DNA from: Actinomadura kijaniata NBRC 14229
Lineage (GTDB): Bacteria > Actinomycetota > Actinomycetes > Streptosporangiales > Streptosporangiaceae
Assembly: GCF_001552175.1 (NCBI RefSeq)
Contig: NZ_BCQR01000031.1
Location: 1 to 64,000 of the forward strand
Reading direction: 5' to 3'
Length of the DNA: 64,000 nt
Part shown: piece after piece, positions 45,833-53,058 of the stretch
Position numbering within the stretch: the stretch's first letter is position 1
How the letters are laid out: each line of letters starts with the position of its first letter
Notes under the pieces: model-generated
The model's input: the letters and a program-made list of their open reading frames with translations, nothing else
Told to the model about the DNA's origin: nothing
Database searches by the model: none
Made by a program: the position numbers and the translations under genes

Positions 45833-46072
45833 GACGCCCCGGTCGTCGCGGTTGACGGCGCGGCACCGATTCCGGGTGAACGACGTCGGGCGCCACCGCC
45901 ACGGCCGCTGGCACGGCCATCGCCACTGCCGCCATCGCCGCCGCCCCTGCCCGCCCGCAGGCGGTCCAGGTCGCCCCCGACGGTGACGATTCCCATGCCT
46001 ATTACGAGAACGTCCTGGGAGCTATGCCGACGGCGACGCCTGCTCTAGGCGGTGACACTCCGCCACCCTGGG

Positions 46073-46099
46073 CGCCCGCCAACGCGGCGTTGGCGGGCG
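46073..46099 (+). terminator. Terminator hairpin
   Basis: CGCCCGCCAACGC (46073-46085) and its exact complement (46087-46099) form a 13-bp stem followed by ACTTTCTT. It would end transcription from the deiminase side before the small secreted gene. Confidence 0.7.
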
Positions 46100-46153
46100 A
46101 CTTTCTTGACCACTTCTGTGTCGATCCCGGGGTTTTGCACCTGCCGTCACACG

Positions 46154-46186
46154 GAAGGTAACTCTGCGCAATAAGCAGTTACCTTC
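46154..46186. promoter_or_regulatory. 10-bp inverted repeat before small secreted gene
   Basis: GAAGGTAACT (46154-46163) and AGTTACCTTC (46177-46186) pair perfectly around 13 bases and end 18 bases before the GTG at 46204. The position suits an operator, or a leader hairpin controlling translation. The bound factor is unknown. Confidence 0.5.
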
Positions 46187-46203
46187 TGTATGCGAGGTGT
46201 TTC

Positions 46204-46521
46204 GTGAAAAGTCTCAACGCCGTGGCCCTCACCGCATCGGCACTCCTGTCGGCCGGATTGTTCACCGCCACCGCCAGCGTCACCGCCTCGCCGGCGGCCG
46301 CCAGCCCGCAGGCGCCAATCCGCTGCGCCCTGTACACCGCCCACGCCAAGCACACCTCGGTGGCGCATTGCAGCAGATCACGCGCCTACCAGCACTGGGT
46401 CAGGTGTCAGGACCCGCGCGGTAAGACCACCGTCGAGATCACCCGCAAGTTCACCGGCACCCGCAGCAAACTGCCCTGCCCCCACACCTACCGACTCCTC
46501 AACCACTCCATCGGAGTCTGA
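46204..46521 (+). CDS. Small secreted Cys-containing protein
   Basis: This 105-residue protein has a clear Sec signal peptide (VKSLNAVALTASALLSAG, Ala-Ala-Ala-Ser cleavage near residue 34). A mature domain of about 70 basic residues with four Cys (RCALYT, AHCSRS, VRCQDP, KLPCPH) could form two disulfides. No family was recognised. Such small basic secreted proteins are common in actinomycetes and may act as inhibitors or wall-bound proteins. The GTG start is preceded by GAGGTG. It stands alone behind a palindromic promoter. Confidence 0.7.
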   Translation: MKSLNAVALTASALLSAGLFTATASVTASPAAASPQAPIRCALYTAHAKHTSVAHCSRSRAYQHWVRCQDPRGKTTVEITRKFTGTRSKLPCPHTYRLLNHSIGV

Positions 46522-47116
46522 CCGGCACATTCATCCCAGACGCCATTCACAAATGGAATGAGCCGCAAGTCCGGGCCGCCGATGCAGGGTACGGAGCGTA
46601 CGACGCCATCCAGCGACCGGGACCGGCCCGAAGAGGCCGTATGCCCGGTCGCCGCGTCCGGCGGCGTGGCGGTGTCGGGGGTCATCGTGCAGGGACTCGT
46701 GGGCCTCGCGCGGGCGCGCGCCGCGTCCACAGTGTCGCTGTCGGCTTCGCGTAGCGACCGGGCGGCCTTGGAGGTGGTCAGATGGCGTCGGACCGGGCGG
46801 CTCCGAACGGACCGCCCGCGCCCGGGGCATGGTCGAGGCGATCTCGTCCGACACCGATGATGCGGGCGGTTCGGCGCCCTCCGGATGCTGGGCGAGGTCA
46901 CCGTGCCCGCAGTGCTGCATCCCGAGCTGACCCGCATGGAGATCGTCGGAGGGTTCTTGGGACAGATTCCACCTCTACGACCGCTTGCGCGCCCGAGGGT
47001 GCTTCCGGCCGCGGACAAGACAAGATCTCCACTCCCTATGATCACCTATGGCATTGAAGTGCATACATATAGTGATGAAGCCGAGATGGAAGTGCATCCC
47101 ACCGAAGGAGGAAGTC
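46522..47116. other. Intergenic/unassigned, 595 bp
   Basis: No convincing gene was found. Frames on both strands exist but are Arg/Pro/Ser-rich shadows without ribosome sites. The last 80 bases, before the peptide gene at 47117, are AT-richer and contain two copies of GAAGTGCAT (about 47056 and 47090) that might be a regulator site. Confidence 0.5.
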
Positions 47117-47338
47117 ATGGAAGACATCTGGACCGACAGGACCGGACCGCTGGAGGAGCTGGTGCCGGCCGAGCCGCTGGCGCTGGACCGGCGACCGGGC
47201 GGCAACAGCGGCCGCACCTGCAACCTCTCATCCGACGATGAGGCGGCCGAAGAGCCGGCGGAACAGCCGATGAAGGACCCGACAGGGCAACCGGCGGAGC
47301 GGCCGGCGCCTCGCCCGGTGACGGAGCCGCAAGAGTAG
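47117..47338 (+). CDS. 73-residue peptide, possible precursor peptide
   Basis: ATG 47117 follows an ideal AAGGAGGAAGTC. The product has an acidic leader-like half (MEDIWTDRTGPLEELVPAEP), a short centre with Gly-Asn-Ser-Gly-Arg-Thr-Cys-Asn-Leu-Ser-Ser, and a Pro/Glu-rich tail. It ends seven bases before the TPR-protein start, so the two are probably coupled. The layout (tiny acidic peptide with a Ser/Thr/Cys-containing core, then a larger partner) recalls precursor-peptide loci. No lanthipeptide or other modifying enzyme is present, so this is only a suggestion. It could equally be a regulator or toxin-like peptide. Confidence 0.6.
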   Translation: MEDIWTDRTGPLEELVPAEPLALDRRPGGNSGRTCNLSSDDEAAEEPAEQPMKDPTGQPAERPAPRPVTEPQE

Positions 47339-47345
47339 CTTCCCG

Positions 47346-48698
47346 GTGACGGTCGAGTTGTGGAGGACAGAGCATCCGGCGATGCACGCCCTGCTGGCGC
47401 GCACCAGCCAGGTCGATGTGCTGTGGCGGCGGCTTTTGGACGGCGATCCGGGCCGGGGTCTGGTGCGGGCGGTGGTGGCATGGTCGGCCGGGGCCGCTCT
47501 GTCCGACGCCGAGCTGCGCCGGCAGATGGTGCGGGCCCAGCGCGACGCCGCAGACGTCGGTCTGCGGGAACGCAGCCTGGTGCACGCGTTCCATCTGTGC
47601 GCCCATCGGCACCACCGCGCCGCCGCCACCCATCTGGCCCGGCACCTGGACCGCTTTGCGGCCGATCCGCTGGCGGTGCCGCTGCTGGGTGCGTTCGAGC
47701 AGGCCGAGGACACCGGCCTGATCGAGCAGGGGCGCGCATTGATCGCCCGGCAACACACACTGGCCGGGCCCGACCAGGACTGGGCGTGGGCGGCGGCGCT
47801 GGCGGCGGTCCGGGCCGAGCAGCACCGCCTGGACGAAGCCGAACGGCTGGCCCGGCACGCCTTGCGGGTCCAGCCGCGTTCAGGCCCGGCCGCGCACGCC
47901 CTGGCGCACGTGATGCACCTGCGCGGCGCCGCAGGCGACTACGTGGCGTTCATCGACGCCTGGCTGCTGGCCGACCCGCATGTTCCCCAGCGTCCGCACC
48001 TGCAATGGCACGCCGCCCTGCAATGCCTGGCCGACGGGGATGTACAGCAGGCCCGCCACCGCGCCGACACCGAGCTGGCCGCCGGCGACGTGGGTATGCG
48101 CTCGCAGGTCAACTGGCGGCTCCTGTTGACCGGGCACACGCCAGCCCGCACAGTCGAGGCCGACCACGCCCGGCGCCTGCTGACCGAACCCGGCGGCATG
48201 GTCAGCATCTTCCACACCTTCCAGCTCGCCCTGGCCTTGGCGGTCGCCGGGGACACCCCGGCACTGGACCGCCTGGCCCGCACCACCGCCGCCGACCCTC
48301 GCCCCGCCTGGCGGCAGGTCCTGACCCCGGTGGTGCAGGCACTGGCCGCCATGACCAACGGGCACCCCGGGCGAGCCGCGCTGCTGCTGGAACCGCTCCG
48401 CCAGCAGATCACCGAGCTGGGCGGAGTCACCATCGAACGCGAGGTCATCAACGACACCCTCGCCCGCTCGCTGTTGCTGTCCGGCCGCCCCGACCAGGCC
48501 GCGGACCTGCTGCACCACCGCCGGACCACCCGCACCCATCACCACTACGAAGATCTCCTGCTCAACTCCGTCACCCGATCCACCCGGTCCGACGGTCAGA
48601 CCGGCGACGTGTGCGGTGCGGCCGACCACATGCACGCAGCCGTAGACGCAGCGCAAAACAGGGTCGCGCGCATGTCGGCGCCCGGGCCCGAGTTCTGA
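47346..48698 (+). CDS. TTC38-like tetratricopeptide protein
   Basis: This 450-residue protein is made of helical repeats. RERSLVHAFHLCAHRHHRAAATHLARHLDRFAADPLAVPLLGAFEQAEDTG (in pieces), RLDEAERLARHALRVQPRSGPAAHALAHVMHLRG and the later FHTFQLALALAVAGD, HPGRAALLLEPLRQQI and ITELGGVTIEREVINDTLARSLLLSGR follow the order of the TTC38 family. The GTG starts seven bases after the small peptide gene. TPR proteins of this kind bind partners; here the partner could be the 73-residue peptide. The C-terminal 60 residues are not conserved-looking. A hairpin (48702-48732) follows. Confidence 0.72.
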   Translation: MTVELWRTEHPAMHALLARTSQVDVLWRRLLDGDPGRGLVRAVVAWSAGAALSDAELRRQMVRAQRDAADVGLRERSLVHAFHLCAHRHHRAAATHLARHLDRFAADPLAVPLLGAFEQAEDTGLIEQGRALIARQHTLAGPDQDWAWAAALAAVRAEQHRLDEAERLARHALRVQPRSGPAAHALAHVMHLRGAAGDYVAFIDAWLLADPHVPQRPHLQWHAALQCLADGDVQQARHRADTELAAGDVGMRSQVNWRLLLTGHTPARTVEADHARRLLTEPGGMVSIFHTFQLALALAVAGDTPALDRLARTTAADPRPAWRQVLTPVVQALAAMTNGHPGRAALLLEPLRQQITELGGVTIEREVINDTLARSLLLSGRPDQAADLLHHRRTTRTHHHYEDLLLNSVTRSTRSDGQTGDVCGAADHMHAAVDAAQNRVARMSAPGPEF

Positions 48699-48701
48699 AG
48701 G

Positions 48702-48732
48702 CCAAGGCGGTAGCGACCGCCCGAGGCCTTGG
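48702..48732 (+). terminator. Hairpin after the TPR gene
   Basis: GGCGGT-AGCG-ACCGCC (48706-48721) nested in CCAAGG/CCTTGG forms a stem-loop directly after the stop. Confidence 0.45.
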
Positions 48733-48836
48733 TGGTCCAATACCCGATGATCACCAAGGTCTTGGCCGACGCCTCCTACCACTCCAAGGTCACCGACCAC
48801 ACCACAGTTCTGGGCACCGATGTGGAGCTGGTGAGG
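48729..48836 (+). pseudogene. Fragment of an IS5-like transposase
   Basis: The frame reads PMITKVLADASYHSKVTDH followed by TTVLGTDVELVR. This resembles the 'KVWADAGYR.K..DH...LGIDVEVV' segment of IS5-family DDE transposases. Only about 35 codons remain, cut off at the inverted secreted-protein pseudogene. Confidence 0.45.
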
Positions 48837-49177
48837 TCAGCTCAGCGTCATTGAGTTGTTGGCGTCGCCGACGAGCAGGTAGCTGCTTCTCCTTCGGCCA
48901 GCAGCAGGTTGGCGCCGATGGTGGCGGCGGCATTGCGCTGCCAGGTGCCGGTGAAGGGCTTGCGGGGTGAAGCGGTGATGTCGACGGTGTGGGAGGTGCC
49001 GTCGCAGTCGGGGGTGGTGGTGCCCGCGCCGATGCGCTCGTATTTGGGGGTGGTCCTGGTGCGCGGCGGTCGTGCCGCCACCGCCGCCAGGTGGGTGCCT
49101 TTGGTGCAGGTTTAGGTGAGATTGACGGTCAGCTGGCGGCCATCGGATCCCACGGTGGCGGTGTTGGCTTTCACACC
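48837..49177 (-). pseudogene. Dead inverted copy of the small secreted protein gene at 49596
   Basis: This minus-strand region matches the gene at 49596-50042 in protein order. It reads NTATVGSDGRQLTVNLT, then RTRTTPKYERIGAGTTTPD, TGTWQRNAAATIGANLLLAEG, and in a shifted frame SYLLVGDANNSMTLS. It is broken by TAA replacing the Tyr codon of the intact copy (Leu-Thr-stop-Thr-Cys-Thr) and by a frameshift after Glu-Gly. The signal-peptide part is missing. It forms the left arm of a large inverted duplication. Confidence 0.75.
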
Positions 49178-49595
49178 GCACTCAGGCCACCAGGACGAGT
49201 ACGCCCTGACCGCGTGATCAACCTTCTCCTTCAGAAGGAACCGCACCCATCCTCTTGCACTGGTCATCGGACAGCTCAGGACGTCGGGTCATGCTGGGCT
49301 TGTGCCCGCATGACCCGAGGTCCACCAGAGAGCACCTGGTACTGCCCCGCCCCGTTCCCGCCATCACAAGGTGACCGGCGTCCAGCCCAACCGCATGAGA
49401 CCTGGCTGGAATCCCGGAATCTTCCAACAATCTACTCACAAAGAGTCATTGAAGTATTTCAGAGGGTAGTTGATGGAGTGCTTGCGGCAACCCGCCGTAG
49501 CCCGACCGGCGGATCGACACCTCACCAGATCGTGACGCCGCCGGTGACCGCGCCATCCGCCTGGGTCGGTCTTCCCGCCCGAAAGGAAACCGGCA
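49178..49595. other. Intergenic, 418 bp, with a strong hairpin
   Basis: No gene is supported. A long stem-loop lies at 49284-49318 (TCGGGTCATGC, inner GGGC-TTGT-GCCC, and the complement). The right part (49420-49480) is AT-rich and probably holds the promoter of the gene at 49596. Confidence 0.55.
49284..49318. repeat. Long stem-loop
   Basis: Arms TCGGGTCATGC (49284-49294) and complement (49308-49318), with an inner GGGC-TTGT-GCCC, give a stem of about 15 pairs with one bulged T. It lies between the two inverted gene copies. Confidence 0.55.
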
Positions 49596-50042
49596 ATGAT
49601 CACCACCGCTCTGGCCGCCACCGCGCTGGCGGCGCTGCTGGCGGGCGTGCCCGGCACCGCGCCGCCGCCATGCAAGCCCATGGTCAAAGACCGCAAGGCC
49701 AGCCTAAAGGTCAACACCGCCACGGTAGGGGCCGATGGCCGACAACTGATCATCAACCTCACCTACACCTGCACCAAAGGCACCAACCTGGCAGCGGTGG
49801 CGGCACAACCACCCCGAACCGGAACCACCCCCAAATACGATCGCATCGGCGCAGGCACCATCACTCCCAACTGCGACGGCGCCTCCCACACCAGTGACGT
49901 CACCGCCCAACCCCAAAAGCCCTTCACCGGCACCTGGCAGCGCAACACCGCCGCCACCGTCGGCGCCAATCTGCTGCTGGTCGAAGGACAATGCAGCTAC
50001 CTGCTCATCGCCGACGTCAACAACGCGATGACACTGAGCTGA
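49596..50042 (+). CDS. Small exported protein, intact member of an inverted gene pair
   Basis: This 148-residue protein has a hydrophobic N-terminus (MITTALAATALAALLAG) that could be a signal peptide. It has three Cys (PPPCKPM, YTCTKG, TPNCDG) plus a fourth near the end (GQCSYLL) and a beta-rich mature part. No family was recognised. GAAAGGAAAC precedes the ATG. A decayed copy lies on the other strand at 48837-49177, so the locus has been duplicated in inverted orientation. Confidence 0.7.
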   Translation: MITTALAATALAALLAGVPGTAPPPCKPMVKDRKASLKVNTATVGADGRQLIINLTYTCTKGTNLAAVAAQPPRTGTTPKYDRIGAGTITPNCDGASHTSDVTAQPQKPFTGTWQRNTAATVGANLLLVEGQCSYLLIADVNNAMTLS

Positions 50043-50828
50043 CCCCACCACCCACCGCCAGGTGGTGAGTCGATGTTCGACTCGCCCAGTGATCGCAGCA
50101 CGCTGCGCTCGAGAAGCGCAGGCCTCAGTTCTTGGTTTCGACTGGCATGACTCCTCATGCCGGCGATCAAGCCGTAGGCGACAGAACAGCCGACGGTACG
50201 CCTCAGCGGCACCGAACGGTCAGTTGCTCGATCATCCGGGCTGACCCGCGTTGACACGACATGCTGGAGAGATAGCCCTCAGGGCTTCATACGGCAGAAC
50301 TGGATCCGGCGCCCGCCCAGGAGGCTGTTATCCATCTGCATGATCATGAAAGGGGTGGAAAACAGCCTCCTGGCAAGGCTTGAGAAGCAGCCCGTCTTGT
50401 TCTCAGCGCCACACCTGATGCACACCTTCCCTCCAGCTGGGGTCTGGATTGATACGCGTCATGCACCGAAAGCCAAAAGTGATCTGCCATGGCTTGGAAA
50501 TCATGAAACTTGATCAGCGGTAGTCGTCACCGGAAGGCGGGCAGGGGCCTGGATAGTCAAGATCGGTCGCCCGTCGAGGGCGCTGCCCGTCAAGAGGTTC
50601 CAGTGATCGCTGCCACCATCACCGCTGTATTCGTGACCTTGACAACCGCACCTCCGGCCGCGACAGCATCAGGACTCGCAGCCCGCGCTACGGGAGTGGG
50701 CCGGTGAAGCTGCCGCACACAGCCAACGAGCAGAGCTCAGGCTCGCGCGAGAGCATCTGTGCAAGCGGCCGAAACGACCAGGGCACCGCTAAGCGGCGAC
50801 CGGTTACGACATGGCGAGGTGTCGAACT
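50043..50828. other. Intergenic/unassigned, 786 bp
   Basis: No full gene is supported. Items seen are a small hairpin GGCATGA-CTCC-TCATGCC (50144-50161), a 13-bp inverted repeat at 50317-50373, and a tiny frame at 50603-50707. That frame starts with GTG after AGAGG and encodes only a signal-peptide-like string (IAATITAVFVTLTTAPPAA), perhaps the stub of another secreted protein. Confidence 0.5.
50317..50373. repeat. 57-bp element with perfect 13-bp inverted ends
   Basis: CCAGGAGGCTGTT (50317-50329) and its exact complement (50361-50373) enclose 31 AT-richer bases containing ATGATCATG. It could be a stable RNA hairpin, a regulator site or a miniature/decayed mobile-element pair of ends. Confidence 0.5.
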
Positions 50829-52061
50829 GTGAAGGCGGAAGAGTTCTTGCTCGCATCACCGCGCGGCACGCTGAGAGCAGCCGGGATGGCGGTCGCAGTT
50901 CCACCTCGGGCCGAGCACGGAGGCGCGGAAAAAGTCGCAGTGGGCCTGGAGGATCTCCCCGAACGAGTCGACGGCGTACTGAGTGCTGCGCTGGCGTCCG
51001 GGCGCTCAGCGCCGATCGTGGTGGGAGCGATTCCGTTCGCTGGCGATACGCATCCGTACCTGTTTGTCCCCCAATACGTGCGCTATGGCCCTGCGCCGGA
51101 ACCGGGCCGCAATGGCAGTGGGGCGGACTTCGGCAGCACTCCCCATCCGACTTGCGGCACGGTCACTGGTGCGCTGTCCGGTGCCGAGCCCGCTCCGCCG
51201 GACTGGCGGGCGGTACCTTCGCCTCACGGTTACCTTGAGGCGGTCCGCCAGGCCGTGGGCCGGATGCGCGCCGGCGAGCTGGACAAAGTGGTACTGGCCC
51301 GTTCGTTGAGCGTCCCGTTCACCGGTGAAGTGGCCCCACTGCTGCAGGCCCTGTCCGAACGCAATCCCCACGCCTACACCTTCGCCGCGCCGCTGCCCGG
51401 TGGTCGTATTCTGCTGGGCGCCAGCCCTGAGCTGCTGGTGTCACGCTCGGGACGCAGGGTGGTCGCCAATCCGCTGGCCGGTTCGCTACCGCGCGACCAT
51501 GATCCGGCCACCCTGATGACCTCGGCCAAGGACCGTTATGAGCACTCCGTCGTCGTGGACGCGGTCGCCAGGAGGCTTCGTCCCTACTGCGCTCGGTTGT
51601 CGGTGCCACCGCACCCCACCCCGGTGGCGGCCGGATCCGTGTGGCATCTGTCCACCCAGATCACCGGCGAGCTGACCGATCCGGCCACGACATCCCTGCA
51701 CCTGGCCGCCGCCCTCCACCCCACCCCGGCCGTCTGCGGCACACCTACCAGCGCGGCCCGGCGGCTGATCGCTGATCTGGAGCCGTTCGACCGCGGTTTC
51801 TATACCGGTCTGGTCGGTTGGCAGGATGCCGTCGGCGACGGCGCATGGGTGATTGCCTTGCGTTGTGCTGTCGCCGGGGACCAGGCCCTCACGTTCTACG
51901 CTGGCGCGGGCATCGTCGCCGACAGCGACCCGCACGCCGAACTGGCCGAGACTTGCGCCAAGTTCCGCACCGCCCTGAGCGCCCTGAGCCCAGCCGCAGC
52001 GAACCTGGCCGCACAGCCGTCCACTTCCCGGCCTTCAGCCCGCCACACGGCCACCAGATAG
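50829..52061 (+). CDS. Isochorismate synthase
   Basis: This 410-residue chorismate-utilising enzyme converts chorismate to isochorismate, the first step to salicylate, 2,3-dihydroxybenzoate or menaquinone. It shows [51 protein letters not shown], the [18 protein letters not shown] stretch, [14 protein letters not shown] and [20 protein letters not shown], all in the order of DhbC/EntC. Start GTG 50829 is chosen because GAGGTG lies eight bases ahead; ATG 50811 lacks a site. No isochorismatase, salicylate synthase partner or AMP ligase is adjacent. It is followed on the same strand by a sulfotransferase and a methyltransferase. Codon use is less GC-extreme than in the flanking chromosome, fitting a transferred island. 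Confidence 0.88.
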   Translation: MKAEEFLLASPRGTLRAAGMAVAVPPRAEHGGAEKVAVGLEDLPERVDGVLSAALASGRSAPIVVGAIPFAGDTHPYLFVPQYVRYGPAPEPGRNGSGADFGSTPHPTCGTVTGALSGAEPAPPDWRAVPSPHGYLEAVRQAVGRMRAGELDKVVLARSLSVPFTGEVAPLLQALSERNPHAYTFAAPLPGGRILLGASPELLVSRSGRRVVANPLAGSLPRDHDPATLMTSAKDRYEHSVVVDAVARRLRPYCARLSVPPHPTPVAAGSVWHLSTQITGELTDPATTSLHLAAALHPTPAVCGTPTSAARRLIADLEPFDRGFYTGLVGWQDAVGDGAWVIALRCAVAGDQALTFYAGAGIVADSDPHAELAETCAKFRTALSALSPAAANLAAQPSTSRPSARHTATR

Positions 52062-52123
52062 AGGCCACCGGACAACACTTATGCAGCAGGCCGCTGGAGA
52101 CGGACCGGCCATACTCCCCCGAG

Positions 52124-52140
52124 AACTACTATCAGTAGTT
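52124..52140. promoter_or_regulatory. 17-bp palindrome before the sulfotransferase
   Basis: AACTACT-ATC-AGTAGTT is a perfect palindrome 36 bases before the sulfotransferase start, in an AT-rich promoter-like stretch. It may bind a regulator controlling the sulfotransferase and methyltransferase genes. Confidence 0.5.
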
Positions 52141-52175
52141 ATCCAATCACGTTAAAGAGACCGTGGAGGCAGCCG

Positions 52176-52871
52176 ATGCTGGAGGTCATTGGAGTGGGGT
52201 TCGGCCGGACCGGCACGGTGTCCCTGACGGCCGCCGTCGAGGAGCTGGGGTTCGGCCCTTGCTATCACCTGAGAAAGATGTTCGAGCGTCCCGAACAGGT
52301 CCAGATATGGCGACGGGCGGGCCGAGGCGAACCGGTGAACTGGAACCAGGTCTTCGACGGCTACGGATCCAGCGTGGGCTGGCCGGGGACCCGGTTCTGG
52401 CGTGAGCTGGTCCACTGGTTCCCTCAGGCCAAGGTGGTGCTGACCACCCGCGATCCCGATCTCTGGTACGACAGCGCCAAGCACACCATCTTCGATGCCG
52501 ACCTGGTTCCTCCCCCCGGGACGGTGGAGTCCCACCTGGCTCCGATGATGAGCCTGGTGGAGGAACTCATCTTCGATGCGGTGTTCGACGGGCGGCTGGA
52601 CGATCCCGATCGCGCCATCGCCGCGTTCAACCGTCACAACGACGCCGTCCGCCAGCTAGTGCCCGCCGAACGGCTATTGGAGTTCGATGTCACCCAAGGG
52701 TGGGAGCCACTTTGCCACTTCCTGGATGTACCGGTTCCCGACCGCCCCTTCCCGCGGCGCAACGACCGCAAGCAGTTCGCTACGTTCATCCAGGCCAAAC
52801 GTCGGCAACTCTCTGCGGACGACATCGCGCACCGAACCTCAGCACCACCCAGAAACGACGGCATCGCCTGA
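52176..52871 (+). CDS. Sulfotransferase family protein
   Basis: This 231-residue cytoplasmic enzyme resembles the Sulfotransfer_4 group. The N-terminal PAPS 5'-phosphosulfate loop is GVGFGRTGTVSL, and the 3'-phosphate region includes VVLTTRDPDLWYDSAK. The C-terminal part has LLEFDVTQGWEPLCHFLDVPVPD, the family pattern 'V..GW.PLC.FL..PVP'. Substrate unknown. In this neighbourhood a phenolic or lipid hydroxyl is plausible. ATG 52176 has GTGGAGG before it. It probably forms a unit with the O-methyltransferase 188 bp downstream. Confidence 0.85.
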   Translation: MLEVIGVGFGRTGTVSLTAAVEELGFGPCYHLRKMFERPEQVQIWRRAGRGEPVNWNQVFDGYGSSVGWPGTRFWRELVHWFPQAKVVLTTRDPDLWYDSAKHTIFDADLVPPPGTVESHLAPMMSLVEELIFDAVFDGRLDDPDRAIAAFNRHNDAVRQLVPAERLLEFDVTQGWEPLCHFLDVPVPDRPFPRRNDRKQFATFIQAKRRQLSADDIAHRTSAPPRNDGIA

Positions 52872-53058
52872 TACGCCCATCGCATCCCGCATCGCAGCGA
52901 TCAACCACCGATGCACGCAGGGCGATCCCGCTGTTCGACGGGCAAGGATGCCGGTTCATGCTCAGCTGTCGAGCAATATCGCGGAGACCGTCAAGCCAAC
53001 GCCACGGCAGACGACCACCTCACCACCGTGTGCATCTATATGCTCACCTCTCGTGAGG

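Larger units (their letters stand above)
45833..46203. other. Intergenic, with a decayed secreted-protein-like stretch, terminator and operator
   Basis: A forward frame after 45882 reads ATAAGTAIATAAIAAAP followed by an acidic, Tyr-containing part, like a signal peptide plus mature start. It has no start codon in frame and runs into the hairpin at 46073-46099. It is probably the ruin of a small secreted protein. The rest holds the terminator and the inverted repeat described separately. Confidence 0.35.

Noticed and set aside
46488..47045. Minus-strand 185-codon frame before the peptide gene
   Set aside because: It is Arg/Ser/Pro-rich, overlaps the end of the small secreted gene and lacks a ribosome site.
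47050..47100. CRISPR-like or iteron direct repeats (GAAGTGCAT copies)
   Set aside because: There are only two short copies with no regular spacing, too little for an array or replication origin.
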